Positions 1 through 10,000 of a DNA stretch of 64,000 bases are shown here, one piece after another; position 1 is the stretch's first letter, and each line of letters begins with the position of its first letter. A program made the translations under genes and the position numbers. The DNA comes from Odiellus spinosus (Eukaryota; Arthropoda; Arachnida; Opiliones; Phalangiidae): positions 9,453,504-9,517,503 of the forward strand of contig OY987239.1 of the NCBI GenBank assembly GCA_963920705.1, given 5' to 3'. The notes beneath the pieces were generated by a model. That model ran no database searches. It had not been told where the DNA came from and saw only the letters and a list, made by a program, of their open reading frames with translations.

Positions 1-2154
1 TTGAAACAAACCCAACTAGTTGTATTATTATATTCTAGGAATATTGTCTCTCTATTTGCGACTGTTAAGACGTAATTATCTACGAAATATATAGTTTAAT
101 AGACGTCAGGAAAAATTGCCTTTTAAACTTGGCTAAAGGGAGACTGGACATGGAAAATCATATTATCTCGGAAATGAGCCATAAATAGAATTATTTTGGC
201 CTTAATCGGGTCGTCAACGCCACGTTCGATGTCCATATATCGATCAACTTTCCTTATCAGCCTCCCTTTGTATTTTATTAAAATCCATTTATAGTCTAGG
301 TCAAAATATCTGGTCGTAACAAAAGTTATTAGTAGCGCTCAATTTTGAAGTAAAGGTGACAAGAATTTGCATCTTTGGGCTCTATTCGGTGGAATGGGAT
401 AGTCTGTCAAATGAGATTTGGCCGAATAGAACAGGATCAATACACCATTTAACCATTACTTGGGGCGCTATAGCGGCATAGGGCGAAGTTTCACTTGGTG
501 AAAATGGCAGGGAAAAAAACCTTCATGGGATAATACGCGCGCCTCACCAAGTGAACGTTTTTTGTTTTTTTTCGCCACTAGGAAACGTTTCGAGCGCGGG
601 CATGCGCACAGTGGAAGAGCAAAGTATTGTATTATACTCAACAACCGTTGGGTGTTTCGTTTATTACAGCTTCCTCTTAGGGCTGAGATTGCAACCAATT
701 AAATTCTTCCCGGAAATAACGTAAAACCCCTTCGTGGCAAGGGTTGTAAAGGTACAGATTAAGAAGACTCTGCCCAGTCACGTGACTGTTTGGAATCCGG
801 GCTTGAATTCCAAAGCGCGGCCATTTTAATTTCTACTGACAATTGGTTACCTAAGGTTGAGCAACCTTTAGCAATTTTAAAGCAGCTAGTGGTTGAGCAA
901 CTTTTAGGAGATTTTGAGCAGCGTTAGGGTGATTATAAACAACTATCGGCAACTCGAAAGTTTCTGAATACTTTTCAACAAGATTTAAGGCACATGATTG
1001 GCAATTTATCGTCGATTATTTGGCTTTCATTTGTCGACTAGGGTTGCGGTATTTTAGCGAAATAAATTTAGCTTTTCTGGTGAATTTTAGCCTCGCGATT
1101 GGTGCGTGACGTCAGTAAACGAGAACTTTACCTACTCAGATTTAGACTATAGGATAGTCGTCGCGTTACCGGCGCTTGAAGCCAAAAGGTAAAAGTTTAG
1201 AAAGTTATTATTTCCGCGTTTCTTAATAGCGAGCGATAAAAGCCGTTAATGATTTGAAACACGATATTATATAACGGGAAATTGTCGTCATTTCAAAATA
1301 CGAGCTTGATTAAATCGCCTATAATAGGGTATTCATTTTTATTGCCGGCCATTTAAAACTCATTTCGTTTTTGGAGAATGTTTGCTGATTTTTCGACGGC
1401 TATAGTTTTGTCCCTTATATTCTAGCGAGGGGGTGGGATTTCCGCCGTGATTGTGTCTCTCTCTCTCTCGTCATACTTTACCCAATCAGAATGCTTAGTA
1501 CCAAAACGTCACCTCCTAACAGATTCATGCAATACGAGTTACCCCTTTGGTGCCCCTCCCCTGAAAGTTCCTCTTCTATCCAATATTGTCTATCAAGTTT
1601 CTACGAAGAAATTACTCGTATTCAAACGTATAACGATGGATAAGAAACATTCGCGTTTCCAGAATTAGTCTAAAATATAAGAAAAATATTTCAAAATTGA
1701 CTTTTAATTCGATGAATATAAATAAAACGACGAAACTAAGATTTTAAATCATCTTTTTAATCGTTAATTTTCACGAAAATAAATTTTGAATGTTTTTTAT
1801 CCGAACGTATAACGCGGATAATATTCTAAGATAAGGCCATTTTTGGATAAAAACGGATATGGATTAGGTTATTTTACTTTACCTTCGAATAAGTTAACTC
1901 GAATGAAAAATAGTCTATTTTTAATCAAACGGATAATATACATCAAAATTTACTAGATTTTATCCAATTAATAAAAATTATACGAATTCCGAGCTCTAAC
2001 ATTGAGTAAAAGCAGTTTGCAAATAATATTTATTCATATTCGTGACAGCGCGGCTTTAAATTTCGTAGCTTTGTTATTTTGGTTACCTAGGCAACGAGAA
2101 GCCAGTAATTAAGTTCCCAAGTGCTTATTTAAAATTATAATTTGACAATAACGG
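1..2154. other. Inter-gene spacer of a unit lying left of the window (U0 spacer)
   Basis: Spacer between IR copies, equivalent to 36197-38344 and 62400-64000. I see no supported gene. It contains a short pyrimidine microsatellite near 1458-1470, a partly duplicated motif (ggttgagcaac) near 853-902, and a palindromic E-box at 775-788. Short open frames here are broken or change frame between paralogous spacers, so I read them as noncoding. The gene this spacer precedes lies off the left edge. Confidence 0.7.
775..788. promoter_or_regulatory. 14-bp perfect E-box palindrome (CAGTCACGTGACTG)
   Basis: A perfect palindrome centred on CACGTG. It is retained in the other full-length spacers at 14029-14042, 22407-22420, 36964-36977, 48395-48408 and 62794-62807, and is absent from the deleted U3 spacer. 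CACGTG cores bind bHLH-type factors in animals. Retention may only reflect recent duplication, so a regulatory role is inferred. Confidence 0.35.
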
Positions 2155-2204
2155 GACAAGACCCGGGAGTAATAGACTTCAAAGGAGGGTTTCATCGGCT
2201 TCTG
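2155..2204 (-). repeat. Truncated end of MITE2 (TIR remnant)
   Basis: About 50 bp matching the reverse complement of the MITE2 left end, including the TIR that ends in cggcttctg. No partner end lies nearby, so this is a solo terminal remnant. Equivalent remnants sit at 15281-15330, 23643-23692, about 38345-38394 and 49647-49696. Confidence 0.6.
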
Positions 2205-2848
2205 GTAGAACTGGGAATAAATTTTAAAGGAAAGGTCCAATGATTGTCAGAAATAAGTTGCTTTGATTTCCCTGAACTCAGTTACTCGCAAGTTTATTAT
2301 TTAATAATTTTAACAAAGAGACACTGCACTATGGTAATACAATTAAAATTTATTAAACACTTAATCATCATGTCCATTATACAATTTAGCTAATTTACAA
2401 AACAACCTAACCTTTTAAAAAAACAAAAATAAATTATACCAAATACAGATTATTAATTTTGAATTTTCTAAATTTAGAATCCATGGTAATATAGAGCAAT
2501 ATTTTCAAACATTTTTTTGAGGGAGTTAGGAAAGTTTTGGTTCCAGCCTCGCAACAATGTATTCGGTCTTAGCTGTGTAGTAATTACTGTTCCATGTACG
2601 CTGCCATCTTTCTACAAATCCTGGCGATGGTCCTGCCGAATCCATCATTGTGTCTAGGGAAAAATATATAATATTAATTTGAAAAACAGACTAAGACATG
2701 AACAAGATGAACGAAGGAGGCCACTGGAACAACGAACTGTTGCCTGGTCGAAGCTTGGGCTAAGAAACGATAAATCCAGGACATGACTCTTCTCTGTTCG
2801 AGGGAATAAAATTCTCGTTCGGCCAAACAAACAACTTTCGTACAGCGT

Positions 2849-2868
2849 GTGACGTCGTATGACGTCAC
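2849..2868. promoter_or_regulatory. Double CRE-like site, one base off the palindrome
   Basis: Two TGACGTC-type sites in the left-edge unit, equivalent to the perfect 20-bp palindrome at 15932-15951. Here one central base differs (TGACGTCG then TGACGTCA), so the left half-site is weakened. Confidence 0.3.
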
Positions 2869-3234
2869 TTTGCTCCCAAAACGCCACAGCTTTAATTGTA
2901 CAAAATTGACTTCAAAAAACGCGTCATCACGGGTTGGTGATGACGTAGCCTGTTTCTTTTTGTAGACTCTAGCGTCATGTCCTGGATTCATAGTTTCTTG
3001 GCCCATGGTCGAAGTAAAGGCGGCAAAGGTTCCTCCTAGCACCAAATTGCGCCTTTTCCTTTTCTCTTTTTCGTCATTCCTCGTTCAAAGTGGAAAAGTG
3101 TTAATGTCCCCCATTTGATGAAGTCAACAGCGGGATGAAGATTTTGCAAACAGGTTTAGGTTTTACATCTTTTAAAGAATGGAATGATAGGAAAATTGGT
3201 CTCATTTCGCTCTTCTTAAAAAGGTACGTTTATG

Positions 3235-4104
3235 CTAAATGTGGTGTTCACTTAATACGGACCTTTTTCGCCAACCTTCATTCGTTAAACATTCGACGCA
3301 AAAGGTTAAAATGCCCAATGAAAGACCGATAATCCAAACACGAAAAAGGTTCGTCAGGTACACTTCGTTGATGGACTTGTAAGATACTGAAGTGGAGCCA
3401 GAATTATCCGATTCCAATACGTATCCACGTCTAAGTCTCGTAACTGATCTGTAAAAGTGTTCCGTCTGTCTCGTTTCAGTTATTCTCGTTGCCCTGAAAA
3501 ATAACAAGTTGGGAAACCAAAAATTACCTCTTCGACAATGTTAACCTAACCTAACCCTACTTCAAATAATAGATGGACACAATGAAATATTTATTTTAAA
3601 TGTAAATAAGTGGAATTCGAATTCTAACAATATAAATAAATGCATCGGTATCATTAGGCTGCACTGCGCAGGATATCCGCTTACGCGGGAAGTGACACAC
3701 ACACAGACACGACCAGTGTAAAACCTCCCCCTGAACTAAAGTTTAGTCGGGGAGGTAAAAAGCTATAATTTACTATTACGTGTTAGTGTACGTCTAAGAG
3801 TGTGACTCTTATCTGAGGTAGTTTCTTACAGATAGTCGATGTTCTCCTTGATGTCGCGAGGCAGTCGTTTATTGAATAACATGTGCGTGTAGAACGTTTC
3901 GTATTCTCTCTTTCCCACGTAGAGTTTCCTCTTACTTCGTTTCAGCATCTTGAAATAGGTAGGAGTCAGTTTCGAGAAGGTTTCGTGGATTATTGTAGCT
4001 TCCCCGCTGACAAATTTTTCACTAATTGTTTTGTCCTCTAACCATGGCCGACTTTCGACGCTTCGGAGCTGCACCAACAAATTGCGGCTCTTGGTCACGA
4101 AGTC
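3235..4104 (-). pseudogene. Duplicated 3' exon pair (S2 and TM3) of the U1 ionotropic receptor
   Basis: Extra copy of the last two coding exons of U1: S2 at 3830-4104 and TM3 with stop at 3235-3493. Both are open with intact splice signals. It lies downstream of the complete U1 gene on the same strand and has no S1, TM1 or TM2 exon of its own. It is therefore either a dead fragment or an alternative set of terminal exons. The tail reads NEGWRKRSVLSEHHI, the U1 version rather than the NQGW...SDHHI version of the other copies, which agrees with local duplication. Confidence 0.7.
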
Positions 4105-4690
4105 CTGCAATAGAAATTTAATTGTTTAATTAGGCTTTCTAAAACCTAGATTTCAAATTTGAATTTTCTGGCTAACACCTATGTTTTATTTTAAAGGATA
4201 GTGCAGGCTGCCACCTTGGGAACCGGTATATGTCTACTCTATGTGTACGTTACCTAGACTTCAACGTATAAGAGTAATTCCACAAATTGTAATCAAGCCA
4301 ATTACCCAAATATTTCTTTTTGGCAGCTCCTCCCACAAACGAAGTTTGAAATTGTTAATAATTATCATTTGCTTTGAAATTAGGCCTACTTAATAGTCCT
4401 GGTCGATTTCCAAAACCGGAAGTCTAGAGACCCTGGCGAAAATTTTGGGGGGAAAACTTTTTGTCACGTGATCGTCCGCCATCTTTTTGTAGTGTGAAAA
4501 TAGCGACAGACTAAAAAACGCCTCCAATATTTTATCATATAGGAAGCGTTGGACCAATAATAGATTCAACACAAGAATATCGAACCGAACGCTATACCTC
4601 TCGTATAACGCTAGTTTCGAACGGGAGGAGCTTACTAGTTTTGACGTTGTATGCGTTATGATTTTCACCCTATCACAAGCTTTCGAGGTC

Positions 4691-5046
4691 CAGTGGCGCC
4701 GCCAGGAATTTTTCTCACGTAGGCACGGCTTTTTTTGGGGGGCCCCAGTGGCCCTGACAATAGCTATCGTTTCCTTTGCTATTTCTGATTCTCAAATCTC
4801 TCTCTGAAAGTTTTAGTTTTGGTTTTAGCCACTGCCCCGCTAACACTGGCACGACGCCAGTAATTAAGCTTATATGTCTACAGGTGTGCAACTCTATACT
4901 GAATTATACAAAAAAGAGGTTGCTTCGCACCCTTAAAAAAACTCTTTATCTAACTCGAATCAAACCCGTGAAGGGACAGAAATTATTTGTTAGAGAAAGA
5001 GCAATTTCATATCTTTAAAATCTACTAACTATAATTTTAAAGATAT
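4691..5046 (+). mobile_element. Truncated left end of the hAT-like element
   Basis: Begins with the 15-bp TIR CAGTGGCGCCGCCAG, preceded by the TCGAGGTC flank. It ends inside the central palindrome, at the edge of the 2,040-bp duplication. It has no right TIR and cannot move alone. It was produced by the duplication, not by transposition. Confidence 0.85.
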
Positions 5047-5047
5047 A

Positions 5048-7086
5048 GTCGAAGTAAAGGCGGCAAAGGTTCCTCCTAGCACCAAATTGCGCCTTTTCCT
5101 TTTCTCTTTTTCGTCATTCCTCGTTCAAAGTGGAAAAGTGTTAATGTCCCCCATTTGATGAAGTCAACAGCGGGATGAAGATTTTGCAAACAGGTTTAGG
5201 TTTTACATCTTTTAAAGAATGGAATGATAGGAAAATTGGTCTCATTTCGCTCTTCTTAAAAAGGTACGTTTATGCTAAATGTGGTGTTCACTTAATACGG
5301 ACCTTTTTCGCCAACCTTCATTCGTTAAACATTCGACGCAAAAGGTTAAAATGCCCAATGAAAGACCGATAATCCAAACACGAAAAAGGTTCGTCAGGTA
5401 CACTTCGTTGATGGACTTGTAAGATACTGAAGTGGAGCCAGAATTATCCGATTCCAATACGTATCCACGTCTAAGTCTCGTAACTGATCTGTAAAAGTGT
5501 TCCGTCTGTCTCGTTTCAGTTATTCTCGTTGCCCTGAAAAATAACAAGTTGGGAAACCAAAAATTACCTCTTCGACAATGTTAACCTAACCTAACCCTAC
5601 TTCAAATAATAGATGGACACAATGAAATATTTATTTTAAATGTAAATAAGTGGAATTCGAATTCTAACAATATAAATAAATGCATCGGTATCATTAGGCT
5701 GCACTGCGCAGGATATCCGCTTACGCGGGAAGTGACACACACACAGACACGACCAGTGTAAAACCTCCCCCTGAACTAAAGTTTAGTCGGGGAGGTAAAA
5801 AGCTATAATTTACTATTACGTGTTAGTGTACGTCTAAGAGTGTGACTCTTATCTGAGGTAGTTTCTTACAGATAGTCGATGTTCTCCTTGATGTCGCGAG
5901 GCAGTCGTTTATTGAATAACATGTGCGTGTAGAACGTTTCGTATTCTCTCTTTCCCACGTAGAGTTTCCTCTTACTTCGTTTCAGCATCTTGAAATAGGT
6001 AGGAGTCAGTTTCGAGAAGGTTTCGTGGATTATTGTAGCTTCCCCGCTGACAAATTTTTCACTAATTGTTTTGTCCTCTAACCATGGCCGACTTTCGACG
6101 CTTCGGAGCTGCACCAACAAATTGCGGCTCTTGGTCACGAAGTCCTGCAATAGAAATTTAATTGTTTAATTAGGCTTTCTAAAACCTAGATTTCAAATTT
6201 GAATTTTCTGGCTAACACCTATGTTTTATTTTAAAGGATAGTGCAGGCTGCCACCTTGGGAACCGGTATATGTCTACTCTATGTGTACGTTACCTAGACT
6301 TCAACGTATAAGAGTAATTCCACAAATTGTAATCAAGCCAATTACCCAAATATTTCTTTTTGGCAGCTCCTCCCACAAACGAAGTTTGAAATTGTTAATA
6401 ATTATCATTTGCTTTGAAATTAGGCCTACTTAATAGTCCTGGTCGATTTCCAAAACCGGAAGTCTAGAGACCCTGGCGAAAATTTTGGGGGGAAAACTTT
6501 TTGTCACGTGATCGTCCGCCATCTTTTTGTAGTGTGAAAATAGCGACAGACTAAAAAACGCCTCCAATATTTTATCATATAGGAAGCGTTGGACCAATAA
6601 TAGATTCAACACAAGAATATCGAACCGAACGCTATACCTCTCGTATAACGCTAGTTTCGAACGGGAGGAGCTTACTAGTTTTGACGTTGTATGCGTTATG
6701 ATTTTCACCCTATCACAAGCTTTCGAGGTCCAGTGGCGCCGCCAGGAATTTTTCTCACGTAGGCACGGCTTTTTTTGGGGGGCCCCAGTGGCCCTGACAA
6801 TAGCTATCGTTTCCTTTGCTATTTCTGATTCTCAAATCTCTCTCTGAAAGTTTTAGTTTTGGTTTTAGCCACTGCCCCGCTAACACTGGCACGACGCCAG
6901 TAATTAAGCTTATATGTCTACAGGTGTGCAACTCTATACTGAATTATACAAAAAAGAGGTTGCTTCGCACCCTTAAAAAAACTCTTTATCTAACTCGAAT
7001 CAAACCCGTGAAGGGACAGAAATTATTTGTTAGAGAAAGAGCAATTTCATATCTTTAAAATCTACTAACTATAATTTTAAAGATAT
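5048..7086. repeat. Tandem duplication, right copy (2,040-bp period)
   Basis: Second copy of the block at 3008-5046. It continues directly into the complete hAT-like element, so this copy is colinear with U5 and U6 and is taken as part of the full-length U1 gene. Confidence 0.9.
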
Positions 7087-10000
7087 GAAATTGCTCTTTC
7101 TCTAACAAATAATTTCTGTCCCTTCACGGGTTTGATTCGAGTTAGATAAAGAGTTTTTTTAAGGGTGCGAAGCAACCTCTTTTTTGTATAATTTCTGTCC
7201 TTTTTTCTCCAAAAATATACACCTTTTCCACATTTCACTATTTTGCTTTATAGGTTTATTGAACTTTAATTCTTACTAATGCTGAATAAAAATTAAAGCG
7301 TTTAATTGAGGCTTCAATCTATTCGTAATTGAGACCCTGGTACAAATCTCGAAAGGCAGAGATTAACTAACCTAACCTTACCTAAGTTGTAAAACAGGGA
7401 TGGGCTAGTTCAATTGATTAACTAACCTAAACTAATCTTACCTAAAATACTACAAGAGGAACGGGTTAGCCCGAGTTGTAGGGATTACCTAGTTGGAGGG
7501 ATGGGCTATTTCCAGTGTTTAATTAACCTAATTTAACCTTAAAGATTACTTGATGGAATGGGTAACCCGAGGGATTAACTAGTTGGAACGATGGGCTAAT
7601 TCGAGGAATTAACTAACCTAACCTAGCCTTACCTAAAATATTACAAATAGCCCGAGCTAAGGATTAACTAGTTGGAAGGATTGGCTAATTAGAGGGATTA
7701 ACTAACCTAACCTCACCTTAAAGATTACCAGATGGACGGGGGAGGTCGAGGGATTAACTAACCTAGCCTTACCTAAAATATTACAAGAGGGACGGGCTAG
7801 ACCGAGCTAGAGATTAAATTTATAATATTGAATCGCATCGACAAAAAATGAGCATGGAAAGCGAAACAATTCTTTAAAGCAGCATGAGAACATAATTCTG
7901 GAGGCCAGAAGTATGTGGCCGTTTATTTAACTCGCCGACATCAATTTCCGTTTCGTATATCCTATTTAAAATTCTAAATCTTTATTTTTTATTATAATTG
8001 AGTTAGACGTGATTTAGATACAGACTTCAATAATTGGTCAACTACTTAATAGCAACGTTATTACGTAGTTGTAATGACGAAGCTATTGGATCTAAAGCAC
8101 ATCCTAGTCGCTAAACTCAAGTATTTTAAAAAATAAAGTAGAGATTGAAAACGTTAAACTATAAATTTCATGTGTAATCGAGCACTTGGCAGGATATGAA
8201 GTCCAACTCGAGTGATATTTAATCCCTAGAACTCTCATAGTGAAATTTTTTTACAGTGACTTACTATATTATATTGGCCACATTTCTAGGTAAGGCGATT
8301 TACATTCAATCGCTTCGGTTTATTCGAGTACTCTACCCAAAAGATCGTGAGAAATGAGTCTCTTATCACCGAAATATAGGTGAGAAACGATTGCCTAAAC
8401 AATCGAAGACGTCACCATTGCACAAACGAGAGGGCTCCCCACAATTTTAAACGCTAACGTAAACCACGCGTTGGTACAGTGCATCTGTGAGTACTGAATA
8501 TGCAAATCTCGTTTATATAGGCCGAGAAGAGATATATTATTAAAGTTAAAAAATCAAATGATAAGAAAATCATTCCAACTTTTTAATTACGGTGAATTAA
8601 GGTGAATATAATGGGATACTCATGATATGACATAATAGTCAAAATTAGACGGCTGAAGAGGGCTACCCTAGTAAAAGAACCCAATAAATGCAATTTTCCG
8701 TTAACGATAAAAAATGCCATTAAAAAAAACTTATCAACTGTTTAATAAAATCAATTTTTGTTTATCAATTTAAAGCCAATTAATAAAGCTCGGCTAGTTA
8801 TATGTTTTACCCTTTTCGTCACCCATACAGGCATCTGTCTCTCTATTAACTCGAATTCGATGGATATTCATTATCATTCTACTGTTTAAGAAATAAAATT
8901 TTGTTTACCATTTTGAAGCAATTAATAAAGCTCGGCTAAGCTTATGATTTCACCCTTTTGTAACCCATTCAGGCGCCTTACTTTCTATTAACTCGAATTC
9001 GATGGATATTCCTTATCATTCTACTGTTTAAGAAATAAAATTTTTGATTATTCATTTTGAAGCAATTAGTAAAGCTCGGCTAAGCTTAAGATTTCACCCT
9101 TTTGTAACCCATTCAGGTACCTTACTTTCTATTACTTCGTATACTTAATCAACATTTCATTATTGAAATCTGTGTTTAACTAGAGATACTCTTGTACCTG
9201 ATCGAAGTCTTATCAAATTTTTTCAAAAGTACCTTTGTCTGTATTAATTCGAATTCAGTGGACGGTGGGAAGAGGGAAACGACGACGACGACGACGACGA
9301 CGCTTTCAGTTATCAATCGCCGCGGGTCCATTGGAAAAGGCATTACGGTTTCTGATGAAATTCGAGTTCAGATAAAGGGATAAACACGAACGTGTTTATC
9401 CTAATACGCCAGAGGGCCAGAGTCCAGAGAGCTTCGGCTACTAGAGGGTAGTACCTCAGTAAAAAAACGTAAAGGAAACTCGTAGGGGAAGGGGGCGAAT
9501 TTTTAAATCTTACATTCGCGCTCGAATACTGCGCAGTTTTAACTTTTTAAGCGCAAAATAAATGCAACCAACAATTTTCTTTCCAAACTTTTCGACATTT
9601 TCGTTCGGCTTATGAAATCTGCCACTTAACTGGGAATAAATGAGGCCGCTCGGTCTGAAATCAGGGGCCCCCTTTCTAAAAATTGGGGGGCCCTTCCAAA
9701 TTTTACACGTAGGCACGACAAATTTACACGTAGGCACGTGCCTACGTGTGCCTACTGCTGGCGGCGCCACTGTCGAGGTCCGCGAGACCCCGACAGAGAG
9801 CTAACTCTACCGGCAGCGCCTATCCCCGCAGCCTGATATCCTCCCCCCCGCACTTATCGTAGAAAACAGCCAACCGCTTCCTGCGCACGTGACATGACGC
9901 GCGGCGTAGACCTCCGTAGGCTCCATCCGCTTGAGACTAGCGCGCGGACAAAGGTATAGCTCTTCCATATTCTTGTGTTGAATCTATTCTTGGTTGGACT

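Larger units (their letters stand above)
3008..5046. repeat. Tandem duplication, left copy (2,040-bp period)
   Basis: This block repeats at a constant offset of 2,040 bases at 5048-7086, and every open frame in it is identical in both copies. It contains an S2 exon (3830-4104), a TM3 exon (3235-3493) and the first 356 bases of the hAT-like element (4691-5046). The junction to the right copy is at 5046-5048, with one base (5047) matching neither parent. It is either a very recent duplication or an assembly artefact promoted by the palindrome at the breakpoint. Confidence 0.9.
6731..9772 (+). mobile_element. Non-autonomous hAT-like DNA transposon, 3,042 bp (U1 copy)
   Basis: Ends are perfect 15-bp inverted repeats CAGTGGCGCCGCCAG, and the flanks are an 8-bp direct duplication. 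Both are hallmarks of the hAT superfamily. The copy-free sequence in U2-U4 confirms the boundaries. No transposase-sized frame exists inside; the longest frames are under 100 codons. In order it holds a CACGTAGGCACG subterminal motif, a 120-bp-arm palindrome (6942-7193), TAACC-rich repeats (about 7360-7830), a triplicated block (about 8745-9175), an (ACG)n run (9279-9302) and palindromic subterminal motifs at the right end. It sits in the TM2-S2 intron of U1. Confidence 0.9.

Noticed and set aside
2674-3045. Minus-strand frame as a possible extra IR exon upstream of the terminal acceptor near 2650
   Set aside because: A good acceptor (ttttccctag) is visible, but no convincing donor precedes it. 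The alternative downstream frame gains a stop in the other copies, and the location is 3' of a complete IR gene.
4390-4668. 92-codon minus-strand frame between the S2 and TM2 exons
   Set aside because: The TM2 exon (phase 0 out) joins the S2 exon (phase 0 in) directly and gives the expected IR order. The frame varies at its ends between copies and has no IR-like content.
7360-7830. True telomeric array
   Set aside because: The TAACC units are irregular and interrupted, bounded on both sides by hAT sequence, and repeated in all copies of the element.
9182-9383. Plus-strand frame over the (ACG)n run (TTTTTTTT tract)
   Set aside because: Simple-repeat translation inside the transposon, with no domain.
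9510-9770. 86-codon frame at the right end of the hAT-like element
   Set aside because: It lies over the TIR and subterminal repeats. It recurs only because the element recurs, and it shows no transposase or BED-finger residues that I can recognise.
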